Shown here one piece after another: positions 32,432-39,415 of a stretch of DNA of 64,000 nt (its first letter is position 1; every line of letters begins with the position of its first letter). Made by a program: the position numbers and the translations under genes. The stretch is from the NCBI RefSeq assembly GCF_042678305.1, contig NZ_JBHUDT010000002.1; one strand, 5' to 3'. Source of the stretch: Gelatiniphilus marinus (GTDB lineage Bacteria; Bacteroidota; Bacteroidia; Flavobacteriales; Flavobacteriaceae). The notes beneath the pieces are model-generated. The model saw only the letters and a list, made by a program, of their open reading frames with translations. It had not been told where the DNA came from and did no database searches.

Positions 32432-32722
32432 ATGACGAAGGCTGATTTAGTAGCAAAAATTTCTGAGAAATTAGGAATAGAAAAAGGAGACGTTCAAGCA
32501 ACTGTTGAAACATTTATGGAAGAAGTAAAAACATCTCTAGAAAGTGGCGATAATGTTTATCTAAGAGGTTTTGGTAGCTTTATAATTAAAACAAGAGCCG
32601 AAAAAACAGGAAGAAATATATCAAAAAACACAACCATAAAAATACCTGCTCACAATATACCAGCATTTAAGCCGGCAAAAGTATTTGTTGAAGGCGTTAA
32701 AACAAATGTTGACGTAAAATAA
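32432..32722 (+). CDS. hup: HU family DNA-binding protein
   Basis: A 96-residue nucleoid protein with the HU/IHF core: TKADLVAKISEKLG at the N-terminus, VYLRGFGSFIIKTRAEKTGRN in the beta-arm region and KIPAHNIPAFKPAKVF at the end (the usual R-N-P of the arm is replaced by an S-K-N-T-T stretch). It bends and compacts DNA as a dimer. It is followed after 40 nt by the very small basic protein gene and then a terminator, so the two are co-transcribed. Confidence 0.93.
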   Translation: MTKADLVAKISEKLGIEKGDVQATVETFMEEVKTSLESGDNVYLRGFGSFIIKTRAEKTGRNISKNTTIKIPAHNIPAFKPAKVFVEGVKTNVDVK

Positions 32723-32762
32723 AAGAGCGCTAAACGAATTATTAATTTAAAAAACACTATTT

Positions 32763-32855
32763 ATGCCAAGTGGTAAAAAACGTAAAAGACATAAGGTAGC
32801 AACGCACAAACGTAAAAAACGTAGACGCGCTAACCGTCACAAAAAGAAAAAATAA
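32763..32855 (+). CDS. Tiny highly basic protein, probably AURKAIP1/COX24-like ribosomal protein
   Basis: A 30-residue protein starting MPSGKKRKRHKVATHKRK, about two-thirds Lys/Arg/His, with an ATG 40 nt after the HU stop codon. The composition and the KKRRRANRHKKKK end resemble the AURKAIP1/COX24 (mS38-like) domain and other tiny ribosome-bound proteins. As I recall, a near-identical peptide is conserved in many Bacteroidota. It is easily missed because of its length. A small ribosomal role is the likeliest reading, but is inferred from composition and context only. Confidence 0.75.
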   Translation: MPSGKKRKRHKVATHKRKKRRRANRHKKKK

Positions 32856-32860
32856 ACCAG

Positions 32861-32887
32861 AAAAGTAGTTAGTTTAGCTACTTTTTT
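32861..32887 (+). terminator. Rho-independent terminator after the tiny basic protein gene
   Basis: AAAAGTAG / CTACTTTT with a 9-nt loop and a following T run lies 6 nt past the stop codon. It separates this transcript from the rng leader. Confidence 0.75.
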
Positions 32888-32960
32888 CGGTTTTAAAACA
32901 ACAAGTTCTTTGAAATGAGTTCATTAAAACCAAAGTTTAACAAGTGTTTTATTTGAGCTC

Positions 32961-33116
32961 CACAGATTTAAAATCCTGTGAAATACCTTATTTAAAACTA
33001 ATCTTGAATTTAGCAAGATTGGTATTAAGGTATGCAATCTGATAATTAAAAAACAAGACTCATTGTCAGATTAAAAAATATTGTATAATCCATCTGTCGC
33101 TCATTTTAAGCGACGG
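32961..33116 (+). promoter_or_regulatory. Structured 5' leader of rng (four successive hairpins)
   Basis: Four dyads follow each other in the 276-nt gap before rng: H1 32961-32980 (CACAGAT..ATCCTGTG); H2 with an outer stem ATACCTTA/TAAGGTAT (32983-33033) enclosing AATCTTG/CAAGATT (33000-33020); H3 AATCTGATAAT/ATTGTCAGATT (33036-33072, one G-U); H4 CTGTCGCT/AGCGACGG (33094-33116), ending 15 nt before the ATG. The upstream terminator implies that rng has its own transcript. In E. coli, RNase E controls its own mRNA through 5' hairpins; a similar role here is inference. Confidence 0.6.
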
Positions 33117-33131
33117 ATAAAAATTAACTAA

Positions 33132-34679
33132 ATGGATAAAGAATTGATTATTCGATCTAGTTCCGACAACGTTGATTTTGCCTTATTAAAAGATGGAAAA
33201 CTTATTGAATTACAGAAAGACGAAGATAGTAACGCCTTCTCGGTTGGTGATGTGTTTATAGCCAAAATCCGAAAAGCCGTTCCTGGCTTAAATGCCGCAT
33301 TTGTAAATGTAGGCTACGAAAAAGATGCGTTTTTGCATTACCACGATTTAGGCCCAAAACTCCCTTCGCTTTTAAAGTTCACAAAACGTGTAAGCACAGG
33401 TAAACTAAACGATTTTTCTTTAAAAAATTTCCCATTCGAAAAAGATATTGATAAAGACGGCAAAATCGCCGATGTCTTAAAATCAAATCAATCGCTATTA
33501 GTACAAATAGTAAAAGAGCCCATATCAACCAAAGGCCCTAGAATAAGCTCAGAGCTTTCTATTGCCGGTAGATATATTGTTTTGGTCCCTTTTTCCAATC
33601 GCATCTCTATTTCACAAAAAATAGAAGACAAAGCCGAAAAAGACCGATTAAAACGATTGGTTAAAAGCATTACCCCACAAGGTTTTGGCATTATAGTACG
33701 TACGGTAGCACAAGGCAAAAAAGTAGCTGAACTAGATAAAGACTTACAAAACTTGCTTAGTCGATGGACGGCAATGTGTAAAAAGCTACATAAAGCCCAT
33801 CATCCCAGTAAAGTATTAGGAGAAATGAACAAGGCCTCGTCTATTTTGCGAGACATTTTCAACGACACCTTTACAGGAATTACTGTAGATGACGAAGAGC
33901 TTTATTACCAAATTAAAGATTACGTGCAAGAAATAGCACCAAAAAAAGAATCAATAGTAAAATTGTATCAGTCTAAAATCCCCATTTTTGAAAAATTCGG
34001 GATAGAAAGACAAATAAAAACCTCCTTTGGCAAAACCGTTTCTATGGCAAAAGGCGCCTATTTGGTAATAGAACATACCGAAGCCCTACACGTTATAGAC
34101 GTAAACAGCGGCAATCGCTCTAACAAAGCCAACAGTCAAGAAGATACAGCACTAGAAGTCAACTTAATCGCAGCCACCGAATTGGCGCGCCAACTCCGGT
34201 TACGCGATATGGGAGGCATTATAGTAGTCGATTTTATAGACCTAACAAAATCCGAAAACCGACAAAAACTGTTTAATCACCTTCGAGACGAAATGAAGGA
34301 CGACAGGGCAAAACACAAAATATTGCCACCTAGTAAATTTGGATTGATACAAATAACAAGACAGCGTGTTAGACCGGAAATGAACATTAAAACCCGCGAG
34401 GAGAATCCAGACGTGGTCATTAACGGAAAAGAGGTCGAAGCCCCAATAGGCTTAGTGCAAACCATAACACAAGATTTAGAAAAACTATTAAAAAAAGACT
34501 ATAAAAAGCTGACTTTAAACACACATCCTTTTATAGCAGCCTTTTTAACAAAAGGCTTTCCATCAGTGCGCTCAAAATGGTTTTTGGAGCACAAAAAATG
34601 GGTTAAAATTTTACCAAGAGATGCTTACACATACCTAGAATACCACTTTTTCGATAAAGATGGTAATAAAATTAAATAA
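33132..34679 (+). CDS. rng: Ribonuclease G/E family endoribonuclease
   Basis: A 515-residue RNase E/G. The N-terminal S1-like RNA-binding domain is DVFIAKIRKAVPGLNAAFVNVGYEKDAFLHYHDLGP; a 5'-sensor region follows, then the DNase I-like catalytic part with GAYLVIEHTEALHVIDVNSGNRS near residue 308 and GGIIVVDFIDLTKSENR (metal-binding Asp residues). There is no long RNase E-type C-terminal scaffold, so it is RNase G-sized. It processes rRNA and mRNA. The HU, tiny ribosomal protein, RNase G order is familiar from other Bacteroidota. Confidence 0.95.
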   Translation: MDKELIIRSSSDNVDFALLKDGKLIELQKDEDSNAFSVGDVFIAKIRKAVPGLNAAFVNVGYEKDAFLHYHDLGPKLPSLLKFTKRVSTGKLNDFSLKNFPFEKDIDKDGKIADVLKSNQSLLVQIVKEPISTKGPRISSELSIAGRYIVLVPFSNRISISQKIEDKAEKDRLKRLVKSITPQGFGIIVRTVAQGKKVAELDKDLQNLLSRWTAMCKKLHKAHHPSKVLGEMNKASSILRDIFNDTFTGITVDDEELYYQIKDYVQEIAPKKESIVKLYQSKIPIFEKFGIERQIKTSFGKTVSMAKGAYLVIEHTEALHVIDVNSGNRSNKANSQEDTALEVNLIAATELARQLRLRDMGGIIVVDFIDLTKSENRQKLFNHLRDEMKDDRAKHKILPPSKFGLIQITRQRVRPEMNIKTREENPDVVINGKEVEAPIGLVQTITQDLEKLLKKDYKKLTLNTHPFIAAFLTKGFPSVRSKWFLEHKKWVKILPRDAYTYLEYHFFDKDGNKIK

Positions 34680-34684
34680 CCTAT

Positions 34685-34720
34685 AAACGCCTTGCTATTA
34701 GTTTAGTTAGGCGTTTTTTG
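34685..34720 (+). terminator. Rho-independent terminator of rng
   Basis: AAACGCCT / AGGCGTTT (34685-34692 and 34709-34716) is followed by TTTTG just after the rng stop codon. Confidence 0.8.
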
Positions 34721-34794
34721 GTTTCACACAACCGGTAAGGCTTTAAGCTGCATTAAACCACAATCCATCGCCCGCTTTTTATTTGGGCATTAGC

Positions 34795-34875
34795 TTTTTC
34801 CTTCGGCTTAGTTCGGGTTCCTTTCATACAAGTCGCTTAGGGTAGCTGGTAGGGCTTGAAGTTTATCCCTAACGC
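34795..34875. repeat. Second copy of the GGGC(G/A)TTA...CCCTAACGC intergenic repeat
   Basis: The block starts GGGCATTA and ends CCCTAACGC, like the element at 7962-8044, with a diverged middle. From here to about 35160 the gap holds no convincing coding frame; a 91-codon open frame at 34907-35182 has no family features. Confidence 0.45.
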
Positions 34876-35163
34876 AATAGAAGGGTTATGTCTTTTTAAA
34901 GCATAATTGCGGCTGATGATCTATTGCGGCAATTTATTTGTTTCCAAATATTTTAAAACAAAAACCTTTTTTCTTTTAAAAAGTATGCCGCATCAACCCC
35001 TAACGTGTATATCTGCCAAAACCCGTTTAAACTACAATGTTTGCTTACTCCAGCACCCGCACTTAAAATTTTATAAAACACTCTGTTTTAATGCAACTTT
35101 TAACAATTGCAATTTAACCAATTTAGCAGCAATTACATTTATAAATCATACCTTCAAGTTTCT

Positions 35164-35171
35164 TATATTTG
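35164..35171 (+). promoter_or_regulatory. -7 promoter element for umuD
   Basis: TATATTTG about 85 nt before the umuD start matches TAnnTTTG; no clear -33 box or LexA-like dyad is visible beside it. Confidence 0.5.
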
Positions 35172-35255
35172 CTATAATATAAAAAAGACCTAAGTAGTGC
35201 AATTGCCAGTAAAGCATTGTGTTATTATATATAAAAAACCAAAACCACGAACCAA

Positions 35256-35696
35256 ATGCTATTACACAAATCTAACAGCTTAATTTTTTTTCGTCCGCAA
35301 GCACATAATAATTGCGGGGCACATTTTTTTGATTCGGGTATCTCTGCTGGTTTTCCTTCGCCTGCTGAAGATTTTAAAGAGCAGCGCTTATCGTTAGATC
35401 GAGAGCTTATAAAAAACAAAGAAGCCACCTTTTTTGCACGAGTAAGCGGGCAATCTATGATAGGCGCAGGCTTAGACGATAACGATCTTTTGGTAATAGA
35501 TAGAAGTTTAGAGCCCGCGCACAACAAGATTGCCGTATGTTTTCTTGATGGCGAATTTACCGTAAAGCGCTTAAAGGTAAATACAGAAGGTGTATGGTTA
35601 GAGCCCGAAAACCCTAATTACCCAATTATAAAAATTACTGAAGACAACGATTTTGTAATTTGGGGCATTGTTACCAATGTGATTAAAAAGGTATAA
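35256..35696 (+). CDS. umuD: UmuD-like S24 peptidase (translesion polymerase subunit homologue)
   Basis: A 146-residue LexA/UmuD-type autoprotease. The cleavage region is SAGFPSPAEDF (Ala-Gly bond replacing the Cys-Gly of E. coli UmuD), the catalytic Ser lies in RVSGQSMIGAGL near residue 67, and the Lys in GEFTVKRLK near 105. After RecA-stimulated self-cleavage UmuD' normally joins UmuC as DNA polymerase V. No umuC follows; the next genes are atpC and atpD on the other strand. It is therefore an orphan in this window. Confidence 0.93.
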   Translation: MLLHKSNSLIFFRPQAHNNCGAHFFDSGISAGFPSPAEDFKEQRLSLDRELIKNKEATFFARVSGQSMIGAGLDDNDLLVIDRSLEPAHNKIAVCFLDGEFTVKRLKVNTEGVWLEPENPNYPIIKITEDNDFVIWGIVTNVIKKV

Positions 35697-35697
35697 A

Positions 35698-35733
35698 CAA
35701 AAAAAGCTTCAGAATTTCTGAAGCTTTTTTTAT
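35698..35733. terminator. Bidirectional terminator between umuD and atpC
   Basis: AAAAAGCTTCAGAA directly joined to TTCTGAAGCTTTTT (35701-35730) gives a long perfect dyad with A and T runs on either side, serving both convergent genes. Confidence 0.88.
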
Positions 35734-35750
35734 AAATAGTATTGTTGTAA

Positions 35751-36029
35751 TTAGTCTGCCAAGACAATTACCTTATTATCGTTAAGTTCTAAAGTGCCCG
35801 AGCCAATTGCCAACCAAGTGCCTTTATCTTTTCCTTTTGTAAATTTATCCTTTACCTCTTCGTCTAAAGCAATGTCTCCATAAATTTTAACATAACCAGC
35901 TTTTAAAAGCGATACAATAGGAGCGTGGTCTTTAAGCATTTCAAACTCACCATTTACACCAGGTACAGCAATACTTGTTACTTCTCCGCTAAATAATGTG
36001 GCCTCTGGCGATACAATTTCTAAATACAT
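35751..36029 (-). CDS. atpC: F1Fo ATP synthase epsilon subunit (short form)
   Basis: A 92-residue epsilon subunit starting MYLEIVSPEATLFSGEV, with AVPGVNGEFEMLKDHAPIVSLLKAG in the beta-sandwich. It ends where the two-helix C-terminal domain would start in the usual ~135-residue form. Epsilon couples the rotor to F1; the missing helices are those that inhibit ATP hydrolysis in other bacteria. It follows atpD by 107 nt; the remaining ATP synthase genes are elsewhere, as is usual in Bacteroidota. Confidence 0.94.
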   Translation of the reverse strand: MYLEIVSPEATLFSGEVTSIAVPGVNGEFEMLKDHAPIVSLLKAGYVKIYGDIALDEEVKDKFTKGKDKGTWLAIGSGTLELNDNKVIVLAD

Positions 36030-36136
36030 AGTTAAACTTGTTTAACTACCCTAAATTATTTCAGGGTCTTTTTAATGTTTATTTGCGCTTCAATTTTAGA
36101 GAGATGGCTGAAAATAAATTCAGCACTTGTCTCGGC

Positions 36137-37645
36137 TTAGGCCTCGGCAAGCATTTTTTCTCCAGCTTCAATAGCTTCTTCAATGGTTCCTTTAAGGTTA
36201 AAGGCTGCTTCTGGTAAGTGGTCTAGTTCACCGTCCATAATCATGTTAAAACCTTTAATGGTTTCTTTAATATCTACCAAAACACCAGGGATACCGGTAA
36301 ATTGTTCTGCTACGTGGAAAGGTTGCGAAAGGAAACGCTGTACACGTCTGGCCCTACCAACAGCCATTTTATCTTCTTCAGATAATTCTTCCATACCCAA
36401 AATGGCAATAATATCTTGTAATTCTTTATAGCGTTGTAATAACTCTTTTACACGTTGCGCACAAGCGTAATGCTCGTTTCCTAAAATATCGGCAGTTAAA
36501 ATCCTTGATGTAGAATCTAACGGGTCTACCGCAGGGTAAATACCTAACTCAGCAATTTTTCTTGAAAGTACTGTTGTAGCATCTAAGTGGGCAAAGGTAG
36601 TTGCAGGTGCAGGATCTGTTAAATCATCTGCTGGTACGTAAACTGCTTGTACCGATGTAATAGAGCCTCTTTTGGTTGATGTAATACGCTCTTGCATGGC
36701 ACCCATCTCGGTTGCTAACGTAGGTTGGTAACCTACGGCAGAAGGCATACGTCCTAATAAAGCAGATACCTCTGAACCGGCTTGTGTAAATCGGAAAATG
36801 TTATCTACGAAGAAAAGTACGTCTTTTCCTTGGCCTTCACCAGCTCCATCACGGAAATATTCGGCTATGGTTAAACCCGAAAGTGCCACACGAGCACGTG
36901 CTCCGGGAGGTTCGTTCATTTGTCCGAATACGAAAGTTGCTTTAGAGTCTTTCATTGCTGTTTTATCTACTTTGGATAAATCCCATCCGCCGTCTTCCAT
37001 AGAATGCATAAAATCATCACCGTAACGGATAATTCCGGACTCTAGCATTTCACGAAGTAAATCGTTTCCTTCACGAGTTCTTTCGCCAACTCCTGCGAAT
37101 ACCGAAAGACCACCGTGTCCTTTTGCAATGTTGTTGATCAACTCTTGAATTAATACGGTTTTACCAACACCGGCACCGCCAAATAAACCAATTTTACCGC
37201 CTTTTGCATAAGGTTCAATTAAATCGATAACTTTAATGCCTGTAAATAAAACCTCGGTAGAGGTTGATAAATCTTCGAATTTAGGTGCTTGTCTGTGAAT
37301 TGGCAAACCTGCTTCTCCTGCTTTAGGTAAATCGCCCAATCCATCAATAGCATCTCCAATAACATTAAATAAGCGTCCGTAAACATCGTCTCCAATAGGC
37401 ATTTGGATAGGGGCACCTGTAGCGGTAACCTCTGTTCCTCTGCTTAAACCATCAGAGGAATCCATAGCAATAGTTCGTACAGTATCTTCACCAATGTGAG
37501 ACTGTACCTCTAGTACTAATGTAGAACCATCGGGCCTGTTAATTTCTAATGAATCATAAATTTTTGGAAGTTCAGCATCAGTACCGAATTCTACATCGAT
37601 AACCGGACCTACTATTTGTGCAACTTTACCTGTAACTTTAGACAT
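36137..37645 (-). CDS. atpD: F1Fo ATP synthase beta subunit
   Basis: A 502-residue catalytic subunit of F1. Recognisable are Walker A GGAGVGKTVLIQELI near residue 155, GERTREGNDL, the catalytic-site VFGQMNEPPGARARV and DVLFFVDNIFRFTQAGSEVSALLGRMPSAVGYQ segments, and the C-terminal DELSEED-like motif in GMEELSEEDKM. It heads a two-gene atpD-atpC operon with TATCTTTG promoter upstream. Confidence 0.98.
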   Translation of the reverse strand: MSKVTGKVAQIVGPVIDVEFGTDAELPKIYDSLEINRPDGSTLVLEVQSHIGEDTVRTIAMDSSDGLSRGTEVTATGAPIQMPIGDDVYGRLFNVIGDAIDGLGDLPKAGEAGLPIHRQAPKFEDLSTSTEVLFTGIKVIDLIEPYAKGGKIGLFGGAGVGKTVLIQELINNIAKGHGGLSVFAGVGERTREGNDLLREMLESGIIRYGDDFMHSMEDGGWDLSKVDKTAMKDSKATFVFGQMNEPPGARARVALSGLTIAEYFRDGAGEGQGKDVLFFVDNIFRFTQAGSEVSALLGRMPSAVGYQPTLATEMGAMQERITSTKRGSITSVQAVYVPADDLTDPAPATTFAHLDATTVLSRKIAELGIYPAVDPLDSTSRILTADILGNEHYACAQRVKELLQRYKELQDIIAILGMEELSEEDKMAVGRARRVQRFLSQPFHVAEQFTGIPGVLVDIKETIKGFNMIMDGELDHLPEAAFNLKGTIEEAIEAGEKMLAEA

Positions 37646-37705
37646 TACTTATGTGTTTAATATTATGCGTTTTAATTCTATGAAAACACTTAAAGTTTTC
37701 GCGTG

Positions 37706-37713
37706 CAAAGATA
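37706..37713 (-). promoter_or_regulatory. -7 promoter element for atpD-atpC
   Basis: TATCTTTG on the minus strand, 60 nt before the atpD start codon, matches TAnnTTTG. Confidence 0.55.
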
Positions 37714-37763
37714 TATTTTTTAATTTAAAATGAAAGTTGTTTTTTTAGGTTTTTTGGAATAAA

Positions 37764-37790
37764 AAAACACCTTCGTGCAGAAGGTGTTTT
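37764..37790 (-). terminator. Rho-independent terminator of the SGNH lipoprotein gene
   Basis: AAAACACCTT / AAGGTGTTTT (37764-37773 and 37781-37790) with a T run on the minus strand, about 22 nt past the stop codon. Confidence 0.82.
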
Positions 37791-37812
37791 GTAATTGTGT
37801 TTTATATGCTGT

Positions 37813-39402
37813 TTATTGCAGTGTTGGATGGTAATTGGTTGGGTAGTCTCCGGCTTTTGCAACGTTTCCGGAGGCAACGAAGTTAGAGCCGAAATTGGTA
37901 TCGATAGCTTCTAAAAACTTATTGGCCATATATGCATACCCTCTCGATGTTAAATGTATGCCGTCTAGCCCAACAGCCCCACCAGTAACTAAGTTTGTTT
38001 GCAGCGTAAAGTCATCAAATAAGATTCCGTTAATTTTAGCATCTTGAAGTATGGTGTTTAAATCTACTAAAGCTACGTTTTCATTAGCGTTTGCTAAGGC
38101 TTCTATTGTTGTATTGTAGGCATCGGTTGCGTTCTTTATTTCGGTAAGCTCGTCTCTGTCCAGAGCATCGCCATCATCTATACCATTAACCGCAGCAATA
38201 ACGAGTGCGCCTTGTTGGGGGGTTGGTGTACCACCGGCTTGTAATAAACCGAGAACTTGAAGCACTTCGTTAGTTAAAGCTACAGAGCCATAACCTTTAG
38301 CCAATGCATCTTGATCTATAGTTAAAACCAATAATTCATCTTCAGTCATCTGTCTGAAACCTAGTGGGTTTGAAGGTGTAACAGGTACATCTATAATCCA
38401 TCTGTTGGAGCCTTCATTAAAAGGTATTGCATATTGGCTGGCCAATGCTTGAGCCTGTGCTGGAGGCACCATTTGTGCAATCAATACTTGGGTGAATATT
38501 CCTGCAACAGCTTGAAAAAAACCGGTAAGTTGAGCTGCGGTTGAAGCATCTAATACTAAGGCATTGTTAGGTACTGTTGTAAAATGAGGTAAATCTGTAA
38601 TATAAGGTACATTGGTTACTACGCCTTTGGCACCACCAGAGGTTAATGTAGAGATTAAGAATTGAAATGTAGAATCGAAACCAATTCCAGGAGGTCCTGC
38701 TGATGGGGTAATTAAGTTGCTGCCGTCTCCACCAGATGTTGCATAGCCCAATACGTCATTGCCACCAATTTCAGATAAGGTAAAAAACGTTGGGTTTTGT
38801 GCCATGGCATCGCCTAACATGGTAGCTGTAGGGCTAGAAGCCATTCTTATAAAATAAGGGTTGGCACTTACACCCAAATTGGCAATATTGCCATAGCCAT
38901 CGAATAATAAATGAAAACTTTTCGCACCAGGAACCCCCATGTTGTTAAAAGGGCCTGTTGGGTTATTAACCAGTAAATCTGTAGTAGATGTAACAGGGCC
39001 TATTACAGATGATAATGGAACGGGGCCAGCGCCGCCAAAAACCAATCTTGGGCCAGTTGAAGCCCCTGGGATTTGTGCCCCTCCAACAGCAATGCCTCCA
39101 ATGTTGTCGTTCATTAAAGGTTGCGAAAATATACCGCCACCTGCTTTTGAGAATTGTTGAGCTAAAATATTAGGGAACGAATTTTCTTGAGCCGCTTTAA
39201 ACAAAGCACTGTCTGTAAAGCCGGCCGTAAATGAGGCGCCTAAAGCCACATAGTTGGAAAAATCTGCTGTACCAGAGCTAAGTGCGGGTGGTTCTACAAT
39301 AACTTCTGGCTCTGCATTTGTTCCTTTTAAAATATCTTCGGGTTCGTTACAGGATGAAAAGCCAATTAAGATTAATAATAGCCATATATATTTAGTATTC
39401 AT
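37813..39402 (-). CDS. SGNH/GDSL-type hydrolase lipoprotein
   Basis: A 529-residue lipoprotein (lipobox GFSSC). The SGNH blocks are present: NYVALGASFTAGF near residue 49 with the nucleophile Ser, a glycine block, SEIGGNDVLGYA near 210, and the C-terminal DGIHLTSRGYAYMANKFL with the catalytic Asp and His. It is long for the family, with a Pro/Gly-rich insertion. Its start lies 13 nt after the stop codon of a TonB-dependent receptor gene, so they share a transcript; an esterase acting on a ligand that the receptor imports is a reasonable inference. Confidence 0.88.
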   Translation of the reverse strand: MNTKYIWLLLILIGFSSCNEPEDILKGTNAEPEVIVEPPALSSGTADFSNYVALGASFTAGFTDSALFKAAQENSFPNILAQQFSKAGGGIFSQPLMNDNIGGIAVGGAQIPGASTGPRLVFGGAGPVPLSSVIGPVTSTTDLLVNNPTGPFNNMGVPGAKSFHLLFDGYGNIANLGVSANPYFIRMASSPTATMLGDAMAQNPTFFTLSEIGGNDVLGYATSGGDGSNLITPSAGPPGIGFDSTFQFLISTLTSGGAKGVVTNVPYITDLPHFTTVPNNALVLDASTAAQLTGFFQAVAGIFTQVLIAQMVPPAQAQALASQYAIPFNEGSNRWIIDVPVTPSNPLGFRQMTEDELLVLTIDQDALAKGYGSVALTNEVLQVLGLLQAGGTPTPQQGALVIAAVNGIDDGDALDRDELTEIKNATDAYNTTIEALANANENVALVDLNTILQDAKINGILFDDFTLQTNLVTGGAVGLDGIHLTSRGYAYMANKFLEAIDTNFGSNFVASGNVAKAGDYPTNYHPTLQ

Positions 39403-39415
39403 AATTGTTTTTATT

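Noticed and set aside
34907..35182. 91-codon open frame between rng and umuD
   Set aside because: No start context, no recognisable motif, and it overlaps the umuD promoter element; composition is that of an intergenic spacer.
35256..35696. Phage repressor (cI-like S24 protein)
   Set aside because: No HTH is present and the cleavage-site and Ser/Lys contexts are those of UmuD.
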